Notes under the pieces: model-generated
The model's input: the letters and a program-made list of their open reading frames with translations, nothing else
What the model was told of the DNA's origin: nothing
Databases searched by the model: none
Program-made: the position numbers and the translations under genes
Part shown: in pieces, positions 50,630 to 62,560 of the stretch
How the letters are laid out: every line of letters begins with the position of its first letter
How positions within the stretch are numbered: position 1 is the stretch's first letter
From: Salvator merianae
Taxonomy: Eukaryota; Chordata; Lepidosauria; Squamata; Teiidae
Direction: 5' to 3'
Length of the DNA stretch: 64,000 nucleotides
NCBI GenBank assembly: GCA_003586115.2
Contig: QVOM02000023.1
Location: forward strand, 3,909,284 to 3,973,283

Positions 50630-50830
50630 CTGTGTACGCTGTCTAAAACACTTTCTACGCTTCAGGCACCTCTGCGGTTTCCCTCCTCTGTGAATATTCT
50701 GACAGTGACTAAGATATAGACCACATGAAGCCATTTACACACTACACGGATGTATGAAATCTCTCTCCAGTGTGATTCCTCTGATGTGTGGAAGTGCTTT
50801 CTACATTCCAAGCATCTGAGTAGAGGCTTT
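50630..50830 (-). pseudogene. Zinc-finger relic, distal
   Basis: On the minus strand, LECRKHFHTSEESHWREI and later pieces resemble eroded C2H2 fingers and TGEKP linkers, with most zinc ligands lost and frame changes. It probably represents former downstream fingers of unit 6 or a lost neighbour. Confidence 0.5.
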
Positions 50831-51045
50831 GCGGAGTGGTAGAGCAAACTGCTTGGAAAGCAGAGGGTCACTGATCTGATCCCAAGCCTCTTCCCAAGTA
50901 GGCCATGGCAAACCACTTCTGTATCTCTGCTAAGAAAACTGCATAGAGGGGCCCATGGAGTCTGGGAGTGGCTGTAGCTCAGTGGTAGAGCAAACTGCCT
51001 GGAAAGCTGAGGGCTTGATCCCCAGACTCTCCCCAAAAGGAGACA
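50821..51045 (+). mobile_element. tRNA-derived SINE, two units head to tail
   Basis: Plus-strand copy of the dimer at 35290-35570. The second unit begins GGAGTGGCTGTAGCTCAGTG and contains GCTTGATCCCCAGAC; the first has GCAAACCACTTCTGTATC and is joined at CCATGGAGTCTGGGAGTGGC. Confidence 0.75.
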
Positions 51046-51345
51046 TAAGAACATAAGACGAGCCTTGCTGGATCAGGCCACGGCCCATCTAGTCCAGCAT
51101 TCTGTTTCACACAGTGGTCCACCAATTGCTTCTGGGCATTCTCAAGCAGAATAAAAGGCAAAACCTTCACCTGCTCTTGACTCCCCGCAAATGGTTTTAT
51201 AGACATCCTGCTGGTCTTTCCAACCTGGAGGCAGTACCTAGGCATCCATTCTAGTAGCCATTGATACACCTGACCTCCATGAATCCATGCAATCCTTTCT
51301 TAAAGCTGTCCAGGCTGATGGCTGTCACCACCTCATCTGGACAAA
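51046..51345 (-). mobile_element. CR1-like LINE 3' end
   Basis: Minus-strand copy: AAGAACATAAGACGAGCC, TTGCTGGATCAGGCCAC and CTTCTGGGCATTCTCAAGCA on the plus strand. It cuts between two zinc-finger relics. Confidence 0.85.
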
Positions 51346-51570
<225 letters not shown>

Positions 51571-52276
51571 CACACTTTTTGTTAAAAAAAATATGCCTCA
51601 AAAGCAGCTTTGAGATGGTACCTTCCATATGCTAGTGCCTTAATCCACATTAAATTAGAAAATGCACTTCCAAAAGGCATCTTCTGCCTTTAATGTGGAC
51701 GACAGACAGGATGGAAACACTGTAGTCCACATACTACCAGCTCCAAGTCACTTTTGAGCTGCTTTTAAAAAAAAGAAATATGTGTGGGTGCAGCCATACT
51801 TATGCGTCCCATTTCTCAGTACAATGGACAGTTCCTTGTTGCTGGCAATGATAGCAGCTGGGAAAAAATAAAACCCTTTTCAGAACCAAAAGAGGTAAAC
51901 CTTTGAAATTATGGGGAAAGACAGAATCATCTAAATTCTTGGCCTTCCCTGAAAAGGCCCCTGCCTTCTTTGACCAACAAACACTTTCACTCAAATTTAT
52001 ACGTATTATTGTTCCCTTATGCTGTACTTTATTGAATTTGTAACACACTGGTTCGTAAGTTGTGTAAAATACTTTGTCCTGTTGCCAACAACGCTCCAGG
52101 CAGGCTTTCAGTCCAGGTTTTGCTCCTTCCTCATTGTCGCAGTTCGGTTCATCAGCGTGCAGCTCGAGGCAAGTTCGGTAAACGTCAATGCAAGACTACG
52201 GCAGCAGAATGTGTGAAATCTTTGATGTTGACAAAGCGCTCAGCTGGCCCTGAAACCTATTCCACACTCCACGCGT

Positions 52277-53364
52277 TTATACGTTATCTCCGTGTGCATG
52301 AAGATTCTGATGCTTCTTCAGGCTCCCGCGGCTTGTAAAACTTTTCCCGCAGTCCGCGCACTGATACGGTTTTTCTCCAGTGTGAACCCACTGATGGTAG
52401 GTGAGGTCCGAAACGGTGATGAAGCGCTTCTCGCACCGGCTGCACTGATACAGCTTTTCTCCTGTGTGAATCTTCCGGTGCCGGATGAGGCTCGAATTGA
52501 CGGTGAAGCCTTTCCCACACTCCGGGCACCGATAGAGCGGCCGTCCCGTGTGGATCTTCTCATGGGTCGTGAGGTTGGAGCGGCAAGTGAAGCTTTTCCC
52601 ACACTTCATGCACTGATACGGTTTTTCTCCAGTATGAATCCACTGGTGGTGGCTGAGATTTGTAAACGTAATGAACCGCTTCTCACACCTGGTGCACTGA
52701 TACGGTTTTTCTCCCGTGTGGATCTTCTGGTGCCGGATGAGGCTCGAATTGACGGTGAAGTTTTTCCCACATTCGGCGCAAGCGTACAGCTGCCGCCCTC
52801 CTGTGTGAATTTTCTCGTGCGTGGTGAGGTTTCCACGGGACGTGAAGTTCTTCCCGCACTTCATACATTTATACGGTTTTTCTCCAGTGTGAATCCACTG
52901 ATGGTTGGAGAGGTGTGTAAACGTGATGAAACGCTTCTCGCACTTAGGGCACTGATACGGTTTCTCGCCGGTGTGAATCTTCAGATGCCGAACGAGGCTG
53001 GAGTTGATGGTGAAGCTTTTCCCACACATTGTGCAGCTATACAACTGCTGAGCTACGTGAGTCTTCTTGTGCATTGCAAGGCCAGAACTGAATCTGAAGT
53101 TTTTTCCATGCTCCAAGAATTTATACTGTTTCGCCCCTGTGAGAATATTCTGGTGCTGGGGGAGATATGAACTGCTGAAGCTCTTTCCCCACTCTTCACT
53201 TTTATATTCTTTCTCTATTTTGGGAGTTGCTTGGCATACTCCAAAGTTTATGGCAGGCGTGGATATTCTGTCACGTTCTGCTGACTCTCTCTTCCCCTTT
53301 AAATCTCCAAGTGGAACAGGTACCTCCTTCTCTCTTGGACTGAGCGACCCATCAGCTGCTCGGG
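52277..53364 (-). CDS. Unit 6 zinc-finger exon with a repeated three-finger module
   Basis: Finger exon of the most diverged unit, starting at a TTATTGCAG acceptor (phase 1) and ending at a TAA at 52277. After a linker and two decayed fingers (YKSEEWGKSFSSSYLPQHQN and YKFLEHGKNF) come nine intact C2H2 fingers. They form three copies of an A-B-C module: A is like CGKSFTINSSLVRH, B like CEKRFITFTHLSNHQW, and C like CGKNFTSRGNLTTHEK. Within a module linkers are TGEKPY or TGEKLY. After the first and second C fingers the linker is TGGRQLY or TGRPLY. The protein ends six residues after the last finger (no SPGIS tail). Just past the stop is another finger-like stretch in a different frame. The exon is open, but upstream KRAB splicing is doubtful, so the mature protein could be SCAN-ZNF without KRAB. 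Target unknown. Confidence 0.93.
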
Positions 53365-53710
53365 CTGCAATAAAAAGAAGATTGCACTCAAATAGACTTA
53401 GAGATCTATGAACAGGGAACAAACAGAATAACTTCCTGGAGGAAAGCAGGATCTAAAAGAGTTGTATACTTCTTGGCTTCTTTCCGATATTCAAGTTCAC
53501 CCCTGTGGAGCTAAAGGGGAAATCCTCCCTGCTAGAAGGAAAACCACCGAGCCATTCTAAACCAACAAGAGTATTCACTAATTTTTCTGAAATAAAATCT
53601 ACAAAGTGCTTGGCACAACTGTCTTATGTGCTTGAAAAGGAGAGGAAGGTTATTTGTGAATACAGACAATTCAGATTCAAATTGTTGGCATGGTTGCCCA
53701 ACAAAAGGTC

Positions 53711-53712
53711 TG

Positions 53713-53757
<45 letters not shown>

Positions 53758-53814
53758 TTATCTCTCTCTCTCTTTCTCTATCTATTTATGCATGTATATA
53801 CATCTATGTATATG

Positions 53815-53850
<36 letters not shown>
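53711..53850. repeat. Microsatellites (TATC)n and (CA)n
   Basis: A TATC array followed by TATATG-type sequence and a CA array in the unit 6 intron. Confidence 0.95.
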
Positions 53851-53851
<1 letters not shown>

Positions 53852-53859
53852 GATTGTTT

Positions 53860-54240
53860 GGGGAATGTGAAAAAGTTCAAGCATTTTGGAAAAAGATAGA
53901 AGAAATCAATAAAATATTGCAGAAGAATATCATATTAACAAAAGAATTATGTATAGGGCGTGTTCTAAATGAAAGTATCTTTAATGAAGAGGAGAAATTT
54001 TTTATGGATCAATTAATTTCAGCAGTGTTAGGAGTTTTGGTTTTTGGATGGAAGGATTGATCAAAATGGACTACACAAAATTGGTATACGTATATCATCG
54101 ATCAAATGAAATTTCAAATAATAGATGAAATCAGAGAATAATATAATTTACAAGGTAGAAGAAGAGAAATAAAAGAGAAATGGATGAAAGTGGAAGAACA
54201 TTTGAGGACAAACCTGGAGTCTACAGAAGTTTAAGAGAGT
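53860..54240 (+). mobile_element. L1 LINE ORF2 C-terminal fragment
   Basis: Plus-strand frame reads LFGECEKVQAFWKKIEEINK and later MDQLISAVLGVLVFGWKD, typical of the C-terminal part of L1 ORF2. It fills the interval where a KRAB-B exon would be expected. Confidence 0.7.
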
Positions 54241-54776
54241 CTTCCAAGGAATAACAGAACTTAGGATTCTGGCATTAACTGAGTAGGGGGTGGAACGGTT
54301 ATATGTCATGTATAAGTAAAAAATGGATATATATTTCTTTTGAATATAAATATATATATATATATTTTTTAAATTGTGAATACAGCCTTGTTTTTCTGGC
54401 TTCTGAGGTCTCATCTCAGAAGATGAAAATGGCTGACAAAGCACCAGATCATGGAGGACGATCTGCCTCAGGAGATTCAACAAGCTCTAAGAAAGAGTCA
54501 GAAAGGATTCCACATGATCTTAAACCCCTTTATTATTGTGGCCATAATAAAGTTTTCCAAGAATGTGTTTACCCTATTTGACATTACTCCCCTATCAATC
54601 GGTGGTTGTAAATCAAGTTTTCCTCAGTTTTTGAATTGAAACATCCTGCTGTTTTGATTCTGAGACTGAGGAAATCTTGGTCCATGATAACTGGTTCGTG
54701 TTAAGAGCCCAACTGGGGGGAAAAACAACTTCGTGGGAGAGATCATTCTGCTTCTCTGATGACAAGAGAAGAGTTA

Positions 54777-55680
<904 letters not shown>

Positions 55681-56080
55681 CAGCCTCTTTGGAAATGGAA
55701 GGAAAGTGGCATTTCAAAATGATCTGTGCTGAGTTAAGGGGATTTTTTTTTTCACAGCAAGGGCAGATTGTAAGCAAGGGAGCTAAGAGAGATGAGGAGG
55801 TAGACTCCAAAAAGGTCTCTTCCTTCACACACCAAAAGATAATGTTAAACTTATTAAAGCTTTACGGATCCCTCCCGGATGCCTCTCTGCAGTCTTTATA
55901 GAAGAATTGTCTTCCAACAATTCAGGGCAAGTTCCCCAAATAAAAACACAAAATTCAGACATCGTGACAATGTTTCAAGACAAACATCTACATGGGAGAA
56001 GAATAAGAAATAGACTGTAAAACAAAGACTAGGAAAAGAAGCCACCCAAACCAGGATCTAACCTCATACCCCAGTCTTAC

Positions 56081-56145
56081 CTGCGCGGAATTTCCCTCAG
56101 GAAGAGGAAACAAACATGGCGGAAGCAGCCAAGGTGATTCGCTGC
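56081..56145 (-). CDS. Unit 6 linker exon, 65 bp
   Basis: Acceptor TTTTGACAG, donor CGCAG/GTAAG, again exactly 65 bp. It encodes roughly SESPWLLPPCLFPLPEGNSA; only the overall length, phase and a GNS near the end match units 1-3. Confidence 0.7.
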
Positions 56146-56424
56146 CTGTCAAAATGGAGGGAGACAAAATGGAGGGAGTGTCAATGGGGAACCACATTGC
56201 TCTGCAATCTGAGGCGCGGCATTTCCACATGGGATTATTCCAGATCATGGGTTCCGGCCCTGAGAAGTTATGGGAAAAGATGGTGCACATTGGCCTCTCC
56301 AACCCTGGGCTTGTTTCGAGGAAACCAGAGGATGTGGGAATCTCCTTCCCACCAAACAGGTGTCCTCCTAAGCCTGCATTGTGCCCTTTATCCACCCCAG
56401 AGCATCCTGGGTAGAACCACAAAC

Positions 56425-56491
56425 CTGCCAGAAGATCCTTTTTCTCGTCCTCAAGGGGCTCATCAGGTGCCTCCGTCACAGGTTCACACAT
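56425..56491 (-). CDS. Unit 6 linker exon, 67 bp
   Basis: Acceptor CTTCCAG, donor GGCAG/GTTTG, 67 bp. It encodes CEPVTEAPDEPLEDEKKDLL followed by AG, an acidic linker most like unit 5. Confidence 0.72.
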
Positions 56492-57059
56492 CTGGAAGAA
56501 CAGAGGAGACAGACAAGGGTCCCTCAAGTGTTTCCTTCTTTTCCCCCCTTCCGCTCGGTTTGTCCCCAGTGGCTAAAGTGATATTTGGCCCCATTACCCA
56601 ACCAAATGTACAGAAAACGGGAGGAAATGGACGGAGAAGGAAAAGGGACATTCCACTAATCAGAGCGAGCCGCTGCGACAGTCAGAGCGAGACGGCTGTG
56701 AGCGCCACCCTTGGAGGGTTGGCAAAAGACGCAAGGCCTGCTCAGACATGGCCGATTTCAGCTCCACAGGAGAGCATCATGCACAGACGGCGTGAAGGTC
56801 TTCACTGGGGAAGACGAACATGCAACCGACGTGGACTTAAGAGCGAGCGCATGTGGTGTACTTAGTTTACCCACTGCGAACGACCCTCTGTCCGCCCTGT
56901 TGTGAAAGGAGAGGAACAAACACACCAGGAAGGATAATGAGGAACATTTTTGGCCCCTGATCTGCAGAAGTGGGATTGGTGTGTCCACACGCTCAGATGA
57001 GACCAGGCAGGGGGCCCTGAGGTTCTCCACCCCACAGAGCCACCACGACAAGCCCTCAC

Positions 57060-57320
57060 CTCTTCTTCTGGCCCCTCGGCCTCTTGCTGGCCCAGGAGGA
57101 AGCCCTCGGCCAGGGCCACCGCTTGGCACAGGGTCTCCGCTCCACACTCCCTCACCCAGCCCTGCATGTCGCTGGGCAGGAGGGCCAGAAAGTGCTCCAG
57201 GATGACCTTCTCCAGCCACTGGTGCCAGTAGTGCCATAGCTGGTGGCAAAGCGCGCGGGGACCCCGGGCGTCCTGGTAACGGAACTGCGGGGAGTGACTC
57301 TCTCCTGACTCCGCGATCAT
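57060..57320 (-). CDS. Unit 6 SCAN-domain exon with 11-residue deletion (coding part)
   Basis: The first true ATG is at 57320 (MIAESGES). The domain reads YQDARGPRALCHQLWHYWHQ, then WLEKVILEHFLALLPSDMQG, WVRECGAETLCQAVALAEGF and an acidic EGPEEE end. Compared with units 1, 2 and 5, the QPERHTKRQMV segment is missing (33 bp, frame kept). This segment lies in the region of helix 2, the most conserved part of SCAN domains, so dimerisation may be altered or lost. Donor GAAGAG/GTGAGG, phase 0. The exon is GC-rich, unlike its homologues. Confidence 0.88.
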
Positions 57321-59132
57321 GAGGTCCAATCCGGGCCGGGGCGCAATCCAGTCTCCAGTCGGCGGGGCAGGGTGGACGGATCTTCACGTTCCGCTGCCTG
57401 CTCCTGGGAAATCTTCCTGGGTTGGAGCTGACCGCGGCTGGTCAGGGAGGAGACCCGGGCAGGACCGTGGACGGCTCAAGGAAAGGGCCAACGGAACGAG
57501 CAGCAGCTGGAAGGAAAGGGCCGAGAGCACCTTAGGGATCACAAGAAGCGGCGCTGGAAATAAAAATGCCAACGTTACGATGCCCAGACGCAGACCAGCG
57601 GTGCAGCTGCCTGGGGAACACTTGTGGCCACTGGATCTCACAGGGCACCAAGCCGAATCAGCCCTGATGGCGGCAGGAGTGGCCTTCCCCAGGGAGCCGG
57701 CCGCTGGGCGCCGTGAGCAGGGCAAACGAGGTGCCCGGGTCCCACCAGCGGGCCTCCAGGAGCAGCCGGTTGCCCAGTGAAGAACCGGCTGCTGGCCTGG
57801 ATGGGCCAAGAGTCCGATCCAAGGGAACTTCTTAGGTTCTGATACTCACGGACCTCGTGGTGGGCTTCCCTGTGCGTCTGGGTGGCCACCGGGAGGACGG
57901 GCTGCTGGACCACGGGACTGGCCCGGGGGGGCTTTCTTAGGTTCTCCTGCCTCCAAAGGGCAGTGGCCGGAGACTGTCGGCAGAGGACACTGTGTCCCCC
58001 CGCCCTGCTGCTGGGCTTCCTGGGCAGCTAGAAGGACACTGGGGAGCAGGCGGCTGTTCTCAGGACACAAGACGGAGCTGTCCAGAGGTCCTGGCCGGGC
58101 ATCCGACCCGGTGGGCAGCAGGCAGCGCGGCCCAGCAGCTGAGCAGTGCAGAACGTTACTGTCAGCGCTGGTCACTGCGGCCTTTCCGGCCTGGGGACAG
58201 AGACACTCCCAAGGCAGCCTCGGAGAACGTTCCGCACACAGCAACCCCGGAAAGCCGTTTGCAGGCGCCTGGCGGTCGCGCGGTTCACGCAGGAGGCCGG
58301 GAGGGAAACCAGACGCTGGAGGCCGCTGCCGCTGGGTCCCTTTGTCCCTTTTGTTTGGGCAGCGCCGAGGCAAGCTGCCCTCAGAGCACGGCATCTCCCC
58401 CAGCAATAAGCTCGGCGCCCCGGACGAGATTCCTCTCCCCTTCCCAGCAGCCCCTTTCAGCGCCACCGTCCAACCTGCCCCCGGCCAGAACCTGCAACCT
58501 CCTCGTGGATCCCCCAGGCCCACCCCTGCAGTCCACTCAGGCTGGAGCCTTTGTCCACTCCTGTCTCTCCTTTCTCGCTGCAGGGATGGAGGCAGCCGAG
58601 CAGAAATGGATCTCGGCTCCCCTTACCATATCCCCACAACAGCCCTGCGAGGTAGGCTAGGAGTGTGATGGCTACGGAGGGATTTCAACTCTGCACCCCG
58701 CGGCCCCCGTCCCAGTCCTTTAGCCCCTTTGCCCCGGTGCCAGGGGGCAGGGAGGCAACAGGAGAAAGGAACCCCCCCTTGCACTTTTCTGCACCCCCCT
58801 TCCCTTCCTCACTGCCGGACACGGGAGGGGCTCCTTTTTGCAGCCACGACCCCCAAGAAAGTAAAGGGGGAGCTGGCTGGAAGAAGTCATAGGCTGCCCC
58901 CCTGGCAAGGACTGAGCAGCGATGGAGGGCGGGGGAAGGGCCTGGACTGTGGACACATGCACCCCCCCTCCTTGCAAGGGGGGGCGGAGGACAGGAGGGG
59001 GCACCGACTTCACCGGAATTCCCCTCTGGAGCTGGAGAGAATGCCGAGCCCCGGAGCCTGGGAATCTCTCCACCCGGCAGGAACCCAGAGCAGGAGCCTT
59101 CCCTTGCTTCGGTTCGGGTCCCCCTCACCTAC

Positions 59133-59310
59133 CTGCAGCCCTCCAGGAAGGGGCGCACACTGATTTTTGCCGAGACCTCAGGACCCAGCAGGGACCGGAG
59201 CACCTCCTCTGCCCGGATCAGGTGCCTGAAAAGGTGCTGGGCTGCTAGGATGTGACCAGGGCGAGGGGAGGCGGAGCCTCTTCAGCCGTTCTGATAGGAG
59301 GATTCGCACG
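59133..59310 (-). promoter_or_regulatory. Unit 6 non-coding exon 1 and decayed CCAAT module
   Basis: Donor GCTGCAG/GTAGGT at 59133. About 160 bases upstream the block TTCTGATAGGAGGATT aligns with TTCTGATTGGAGGA of the other units, but the CCAAT core is mutated. Confidence 0.5.
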
Positions 59311-59639
59311 TCCCCCCCCACTTCCGCCAGGTCCCCCCCTCTCCAGAAGTCCTGCGAAGGCCGACACCACTAGAATGACAGCCTGGGAGTGGGGAGATCC
59401 CTGCATGCAGGACCCCAGAGATGCGGTGATCTTTTTTTTAAGGACCGAGCAGATTCTAGGATGTTACGTTGCTTTTTCCTCACGCTTACATGCTGTCAGA
59501 TCTTGCAGCCAAATCCCCTCCCACCCCTGTTCTCGCAGAAATGGCCCTACCGAAGCCCCAGATTGCAGCCTGGCAAGGAGGAATCCTGCCTGCATTTTTG
59601 ACAACCCACTATGGAAATATCTCCGGGACTGAAGTTGGC

Positions 59640-60200
59640 AGCCTGAGCTTCCATAGACTAAGCCAACTCCATCAGATACGTCTTCATCAGAACAGCAATG
59701 GGATCTAGTAGCACCTTAGAGACTAATACAGAGAAAAAAGTTGGTATTATGAATTTTCGTAGACTAAGCCTACTTTGGTAGAATGTAGGCTTTCACGGCC
59801 AGTTTCAATCTCATTTGTTGCAGTTTTTGGGCTGCTGTGCCGTGTTCCATAGATTTGAGAAGGACTATGGTTCTGAGAAGTTCTCAGAAGAATTTTGGAA
59901 CATGGCACAACAGCCCCAAAACTGCTACAAATGAGATAAGCCCACTTCATCAGATACTTCTTCATCAGAATAACAAGGGGATCTAGAAGCACCTTAGGGG
60001 TTATCAGAGAGAAAGAGGTTGGTAGCTTGAGCTTTCGTAGACTAAGCCTACTCCATCAGATGCATGCACCAGATCCATGCATCTGATAGAGTTAGGCTTC
60101 GTCTGTGAAAGCTCATGCTACCAGCTTCTTATTCTTTGTTAGTCTCTAAGGTGCTGCTAGATTCTCTTGCTTATACTGATCCAGGCTGACACAGCTACCT
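59640..60200 (-). repeat. Interspersed repeat with 'AGCACCTTAGAGACTAA' motif, copy 2
   Basis: Inverse relative of 15880-16300, with GATCTAGTAGCACCTTAGAG, TTTTCGTAGACTAAGCC, GAAAGCTCATGCTACC and an inner inverted pair around TTCTGAGAAGTTCTCAGAA. Motifs recur several times within the element. Confidence 0.6.
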
Positions 60201-60769
60201 CTTTGAACTGCAACTTGGTAAGTACACCTGAAATTTTCTCTGGATCAGGGCAATTTCCTGTGCATTACCAATCACATTCTTGAAAGCCCATCCGTGCAGG
60301 TTCCGTTCTATCCCTGCTGAAACCCACCATTTCTGCCCACCAGATTTACTCCTTGGCACAGTTTGGTTTTTGTCTTAAATTTCAGCTTGCAGCTTTAGGG
60401 TGCTAAAGGGAGTTAAACTTTTCTGTGTGAACCCTTTCTTCACTATTCAGTGGAAGAGGAGCTTTTTTGCAGGAAGGATGACCTGCAAATGGACCTTGTT
60501 GTGTCTAGTGCAGCACAGCATCCATCCTATTTCCTTATTTTTTTATTTCTGTCGGGAGATTCATGCTTAAGTGTAGGTGCCTTCTTGTGACCTGTTTTCC
60601 TCATGATTGAAATGTGCATTCTGGTTTTGTATGGCAGGAGAACAGCTCTATACCTATAAACTGAGGGGGGGGTGGGAGCTTTCTGTGATAGACCAGGAAA
60701 GGGGCTTTCAGATTCTGGTAGACAGCTCAATAATTGTGTTGACCCAGTGTGCAGCAATTCAATGCTAAG

Positions 60770-61500
60770 AGTAATTAGGAAAGGAATAGAATATAAGTCA
60801 GCAAATACAATTTTCCCACTATAAATGTACGATGAGGCCACATTTTGAATATTGTGTATTGTTCTGGTCACCACACAACAGAAAGGATATTGTGGGACCA
60901 GAAAAAGTGCAGAAAAGGGCAACCAGAATGATCAAGGGGCTGGAACATCTTCCTTACAACATCAGGCTGCACCTTCTTGGCCTCTTCAGCCTTGAAAGAT
61001 GATTTTTAAGAGAGGACCTGACTGAAGTATGGAAAATCATGCAAGGTGTGGAAAAGGTGGATAGAGGAAAAACTCTTTTCTCTGTCACACAACACTAGAA
61101 CCAGGGGGCACTTTATGAAGCTGATGAGCAGGAGAGTTAGGACTGACAAGGGGAAGTATTTTTTCACCCAGAGAGTCATCGGTCTACGGAATTTGCTGCC
61201 AGATGTGGTGACAGTAACCAACCTGGATAGCTTTAAGGAATGGTTGGACAAATTCATGGAGGTCAGGTGTATCAATGGCTACTAGAATGGATGCCCAGGT
61301 ACAGCCTCCAGGATGGAGAGTCAGGCAGGATGCCTCTAAAGTCCATTTGCAGAGAGTCAAGAGCAGATGAAGGTTTTGCCTTTGTCATCTTCTTGAGATG
61401 TCCAGAAGCAAACTGGTGGGCCACTGGGTGAGACAGGATGCTGGATTAGATGGGCTGTGGCCTGATTCAGCAGGGTTCCTCTTACGTTCTTGTGTTTTTA
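60770..61500 (+). mobile_element. CR1-like LINE, 3' part
   Basis: Same family as 30815-31825 but shorter: GTGCAGAAAAGGGCAACC, GGGGCTGGAACATCTTCC, then AGATGGGCTGTGGCCTGATT and a TTACGTTCTTGTG end. Confidence 0.85.
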
Positions 61501-61536
61501 TTGACCCTTGATGTTTACACCTTGCGTTTTTGCTTC

Positions 61537-61720
61537 CTTCTCCTTCTCCTTCTCCTTCTCCTTCTCCTTCTCCTTCTCCTTCTCCTTCTCCTTCTCCTTC
61601 TCCTTCTCCTTCTCCTTCTCTTCCTTCTCCTTCTCCTTCTCCTTCTCCTTCTCCTTCTCCTTCTCCTTCTCCTTCTCCTTCTCCTTCTCCTTCTCCTTCT
61701 CCTTCTCCTTCTCCTTCTCT
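61537..61720. repeat. Polypyrimidine array (TCCTTC)n
   Basis: About 180 bases of near-perfect six-base units with one interruption near 61620. It separates a plus-strand and a minus-strand CR1-like 3' end. Confidence 0.97.
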
Positions 61721-61721
61721 T

Positions 61722-62133
61722 AGAACATAAGAACATAAGAGGAGCCTTGCTGGATCAGGCCAGGGCCCATCTAGTCCAGCATTTTGTTTCACACAGTGGT
61801 CCACCAATTGCTTCTGGGCATTCTCAAGCAGAATAAAAAGGCAAAACCTTCACCTGCTCACAGCTCCCTGCAAATGGCCTTTAGAGACATCCTGCCTATC
61901 TCTCCACCCTGGAGGCAGTACCTCAGCATCCATTCTAGTAGCCGTTGATACATTTGTCCTGCATGAATTAAGAGGAGCAGGCTGGATCAGGCCACAGTCC
62001 ATCTAATCCAGCATCCTGCCTCACACAGTGGCCCACCGATTGCTTCTGGGCATCTCAAGCAGAAGACGAAGGAAAAACCTTCACCTGCTCTCCACTCCCT
62101 GCAAATGGCTTTTAGGGGCATCCTGCCTGTCTT
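61722..62133 (-). mobile_element. CR1-like LINE 3' ends, two in a row
   Basis: Two minus-strand copies beginning AGAACATAAGAGGAGCC (61722) and near 61972, lying between two pyrimidine arrays. Confidence 0.85.
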
Positions 62134-62443
62134 TCTCTTTCTCTTTCTCTTTCTCTTTCTCTTTCTCTTTCTCTTTTTCTTTCTCCTTCTCTTTCTCTTT
62201 CTCTTTCTCTTTCTCTTTCTCCTTCTTCTCTTTCTCTTTTTCCTTCTCCTTCTCCTTCTCTTTCTCTTTTTCTCTTTCTTTCTCCTTCTTCTCTTTCTCT
62301 TTTTTCCTTCTCCTTCTCCTTCTCTTTTTCTCTTTCTCTTTCTCCTTCTTCTCTTTCTCTTTTTCCTTCTCCTTCTCTTTCTCTTTCTCTTTCTCTTTTT
62401 CTCTTTCTCTTTCTCCTTCTTCTCTTTCTCTTTTTCCTTCTCC

Positions 62444-62476
<33 letters not shown>

Positions 62477-62560
62477 CTTCTTCTCTTTCTCTTTTTCCTT
62501 CTCCTTCTCTTTCTCTTTTTCTCTTTCTCCTCCTCCTCCTTCTCCTTCTCCTCCTCCCTC
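62134..62560. repeat. Polypyrimidine array (CTTTCT)n with CTTCTC variants
   Basis: About 430 bases with almost only C and T on the plus strand. Higher-order blocks of about 100 bases (TTTCTCTTTTTCCTTCTCC) are visible. The open frames across it are not genes. Confidence 0.97.

Larger units (their letters stand above)
57060..59350. promoter_or_regulatory. GC- and CpG-rich tract over unit 6 SCAN exon and promoter
   Basis: From about 57.0 to 59.35 kb base composition changes to GC-rich with frequent CG, unlike the AT-rich surroundings. This looks like a CpG island covering the 5' end of unit 6. Long open frames on both strands here are expected from GC-rich DNA and show no domain. Confidence 0.6.

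Noticed and set aside
56116..56865. Plus-strand frame of 249 codons
   Set aside because: It overlaps two minus-strand linker exons with good splice sites and shows no recognisable domain.
57319..58668. Overlapping frames of 140-225 codons on both strands
   Set aside because: The DNA is GC-rich, so stops are rare; the frames have no known domain and cover the unit 6 promoter and first intron.
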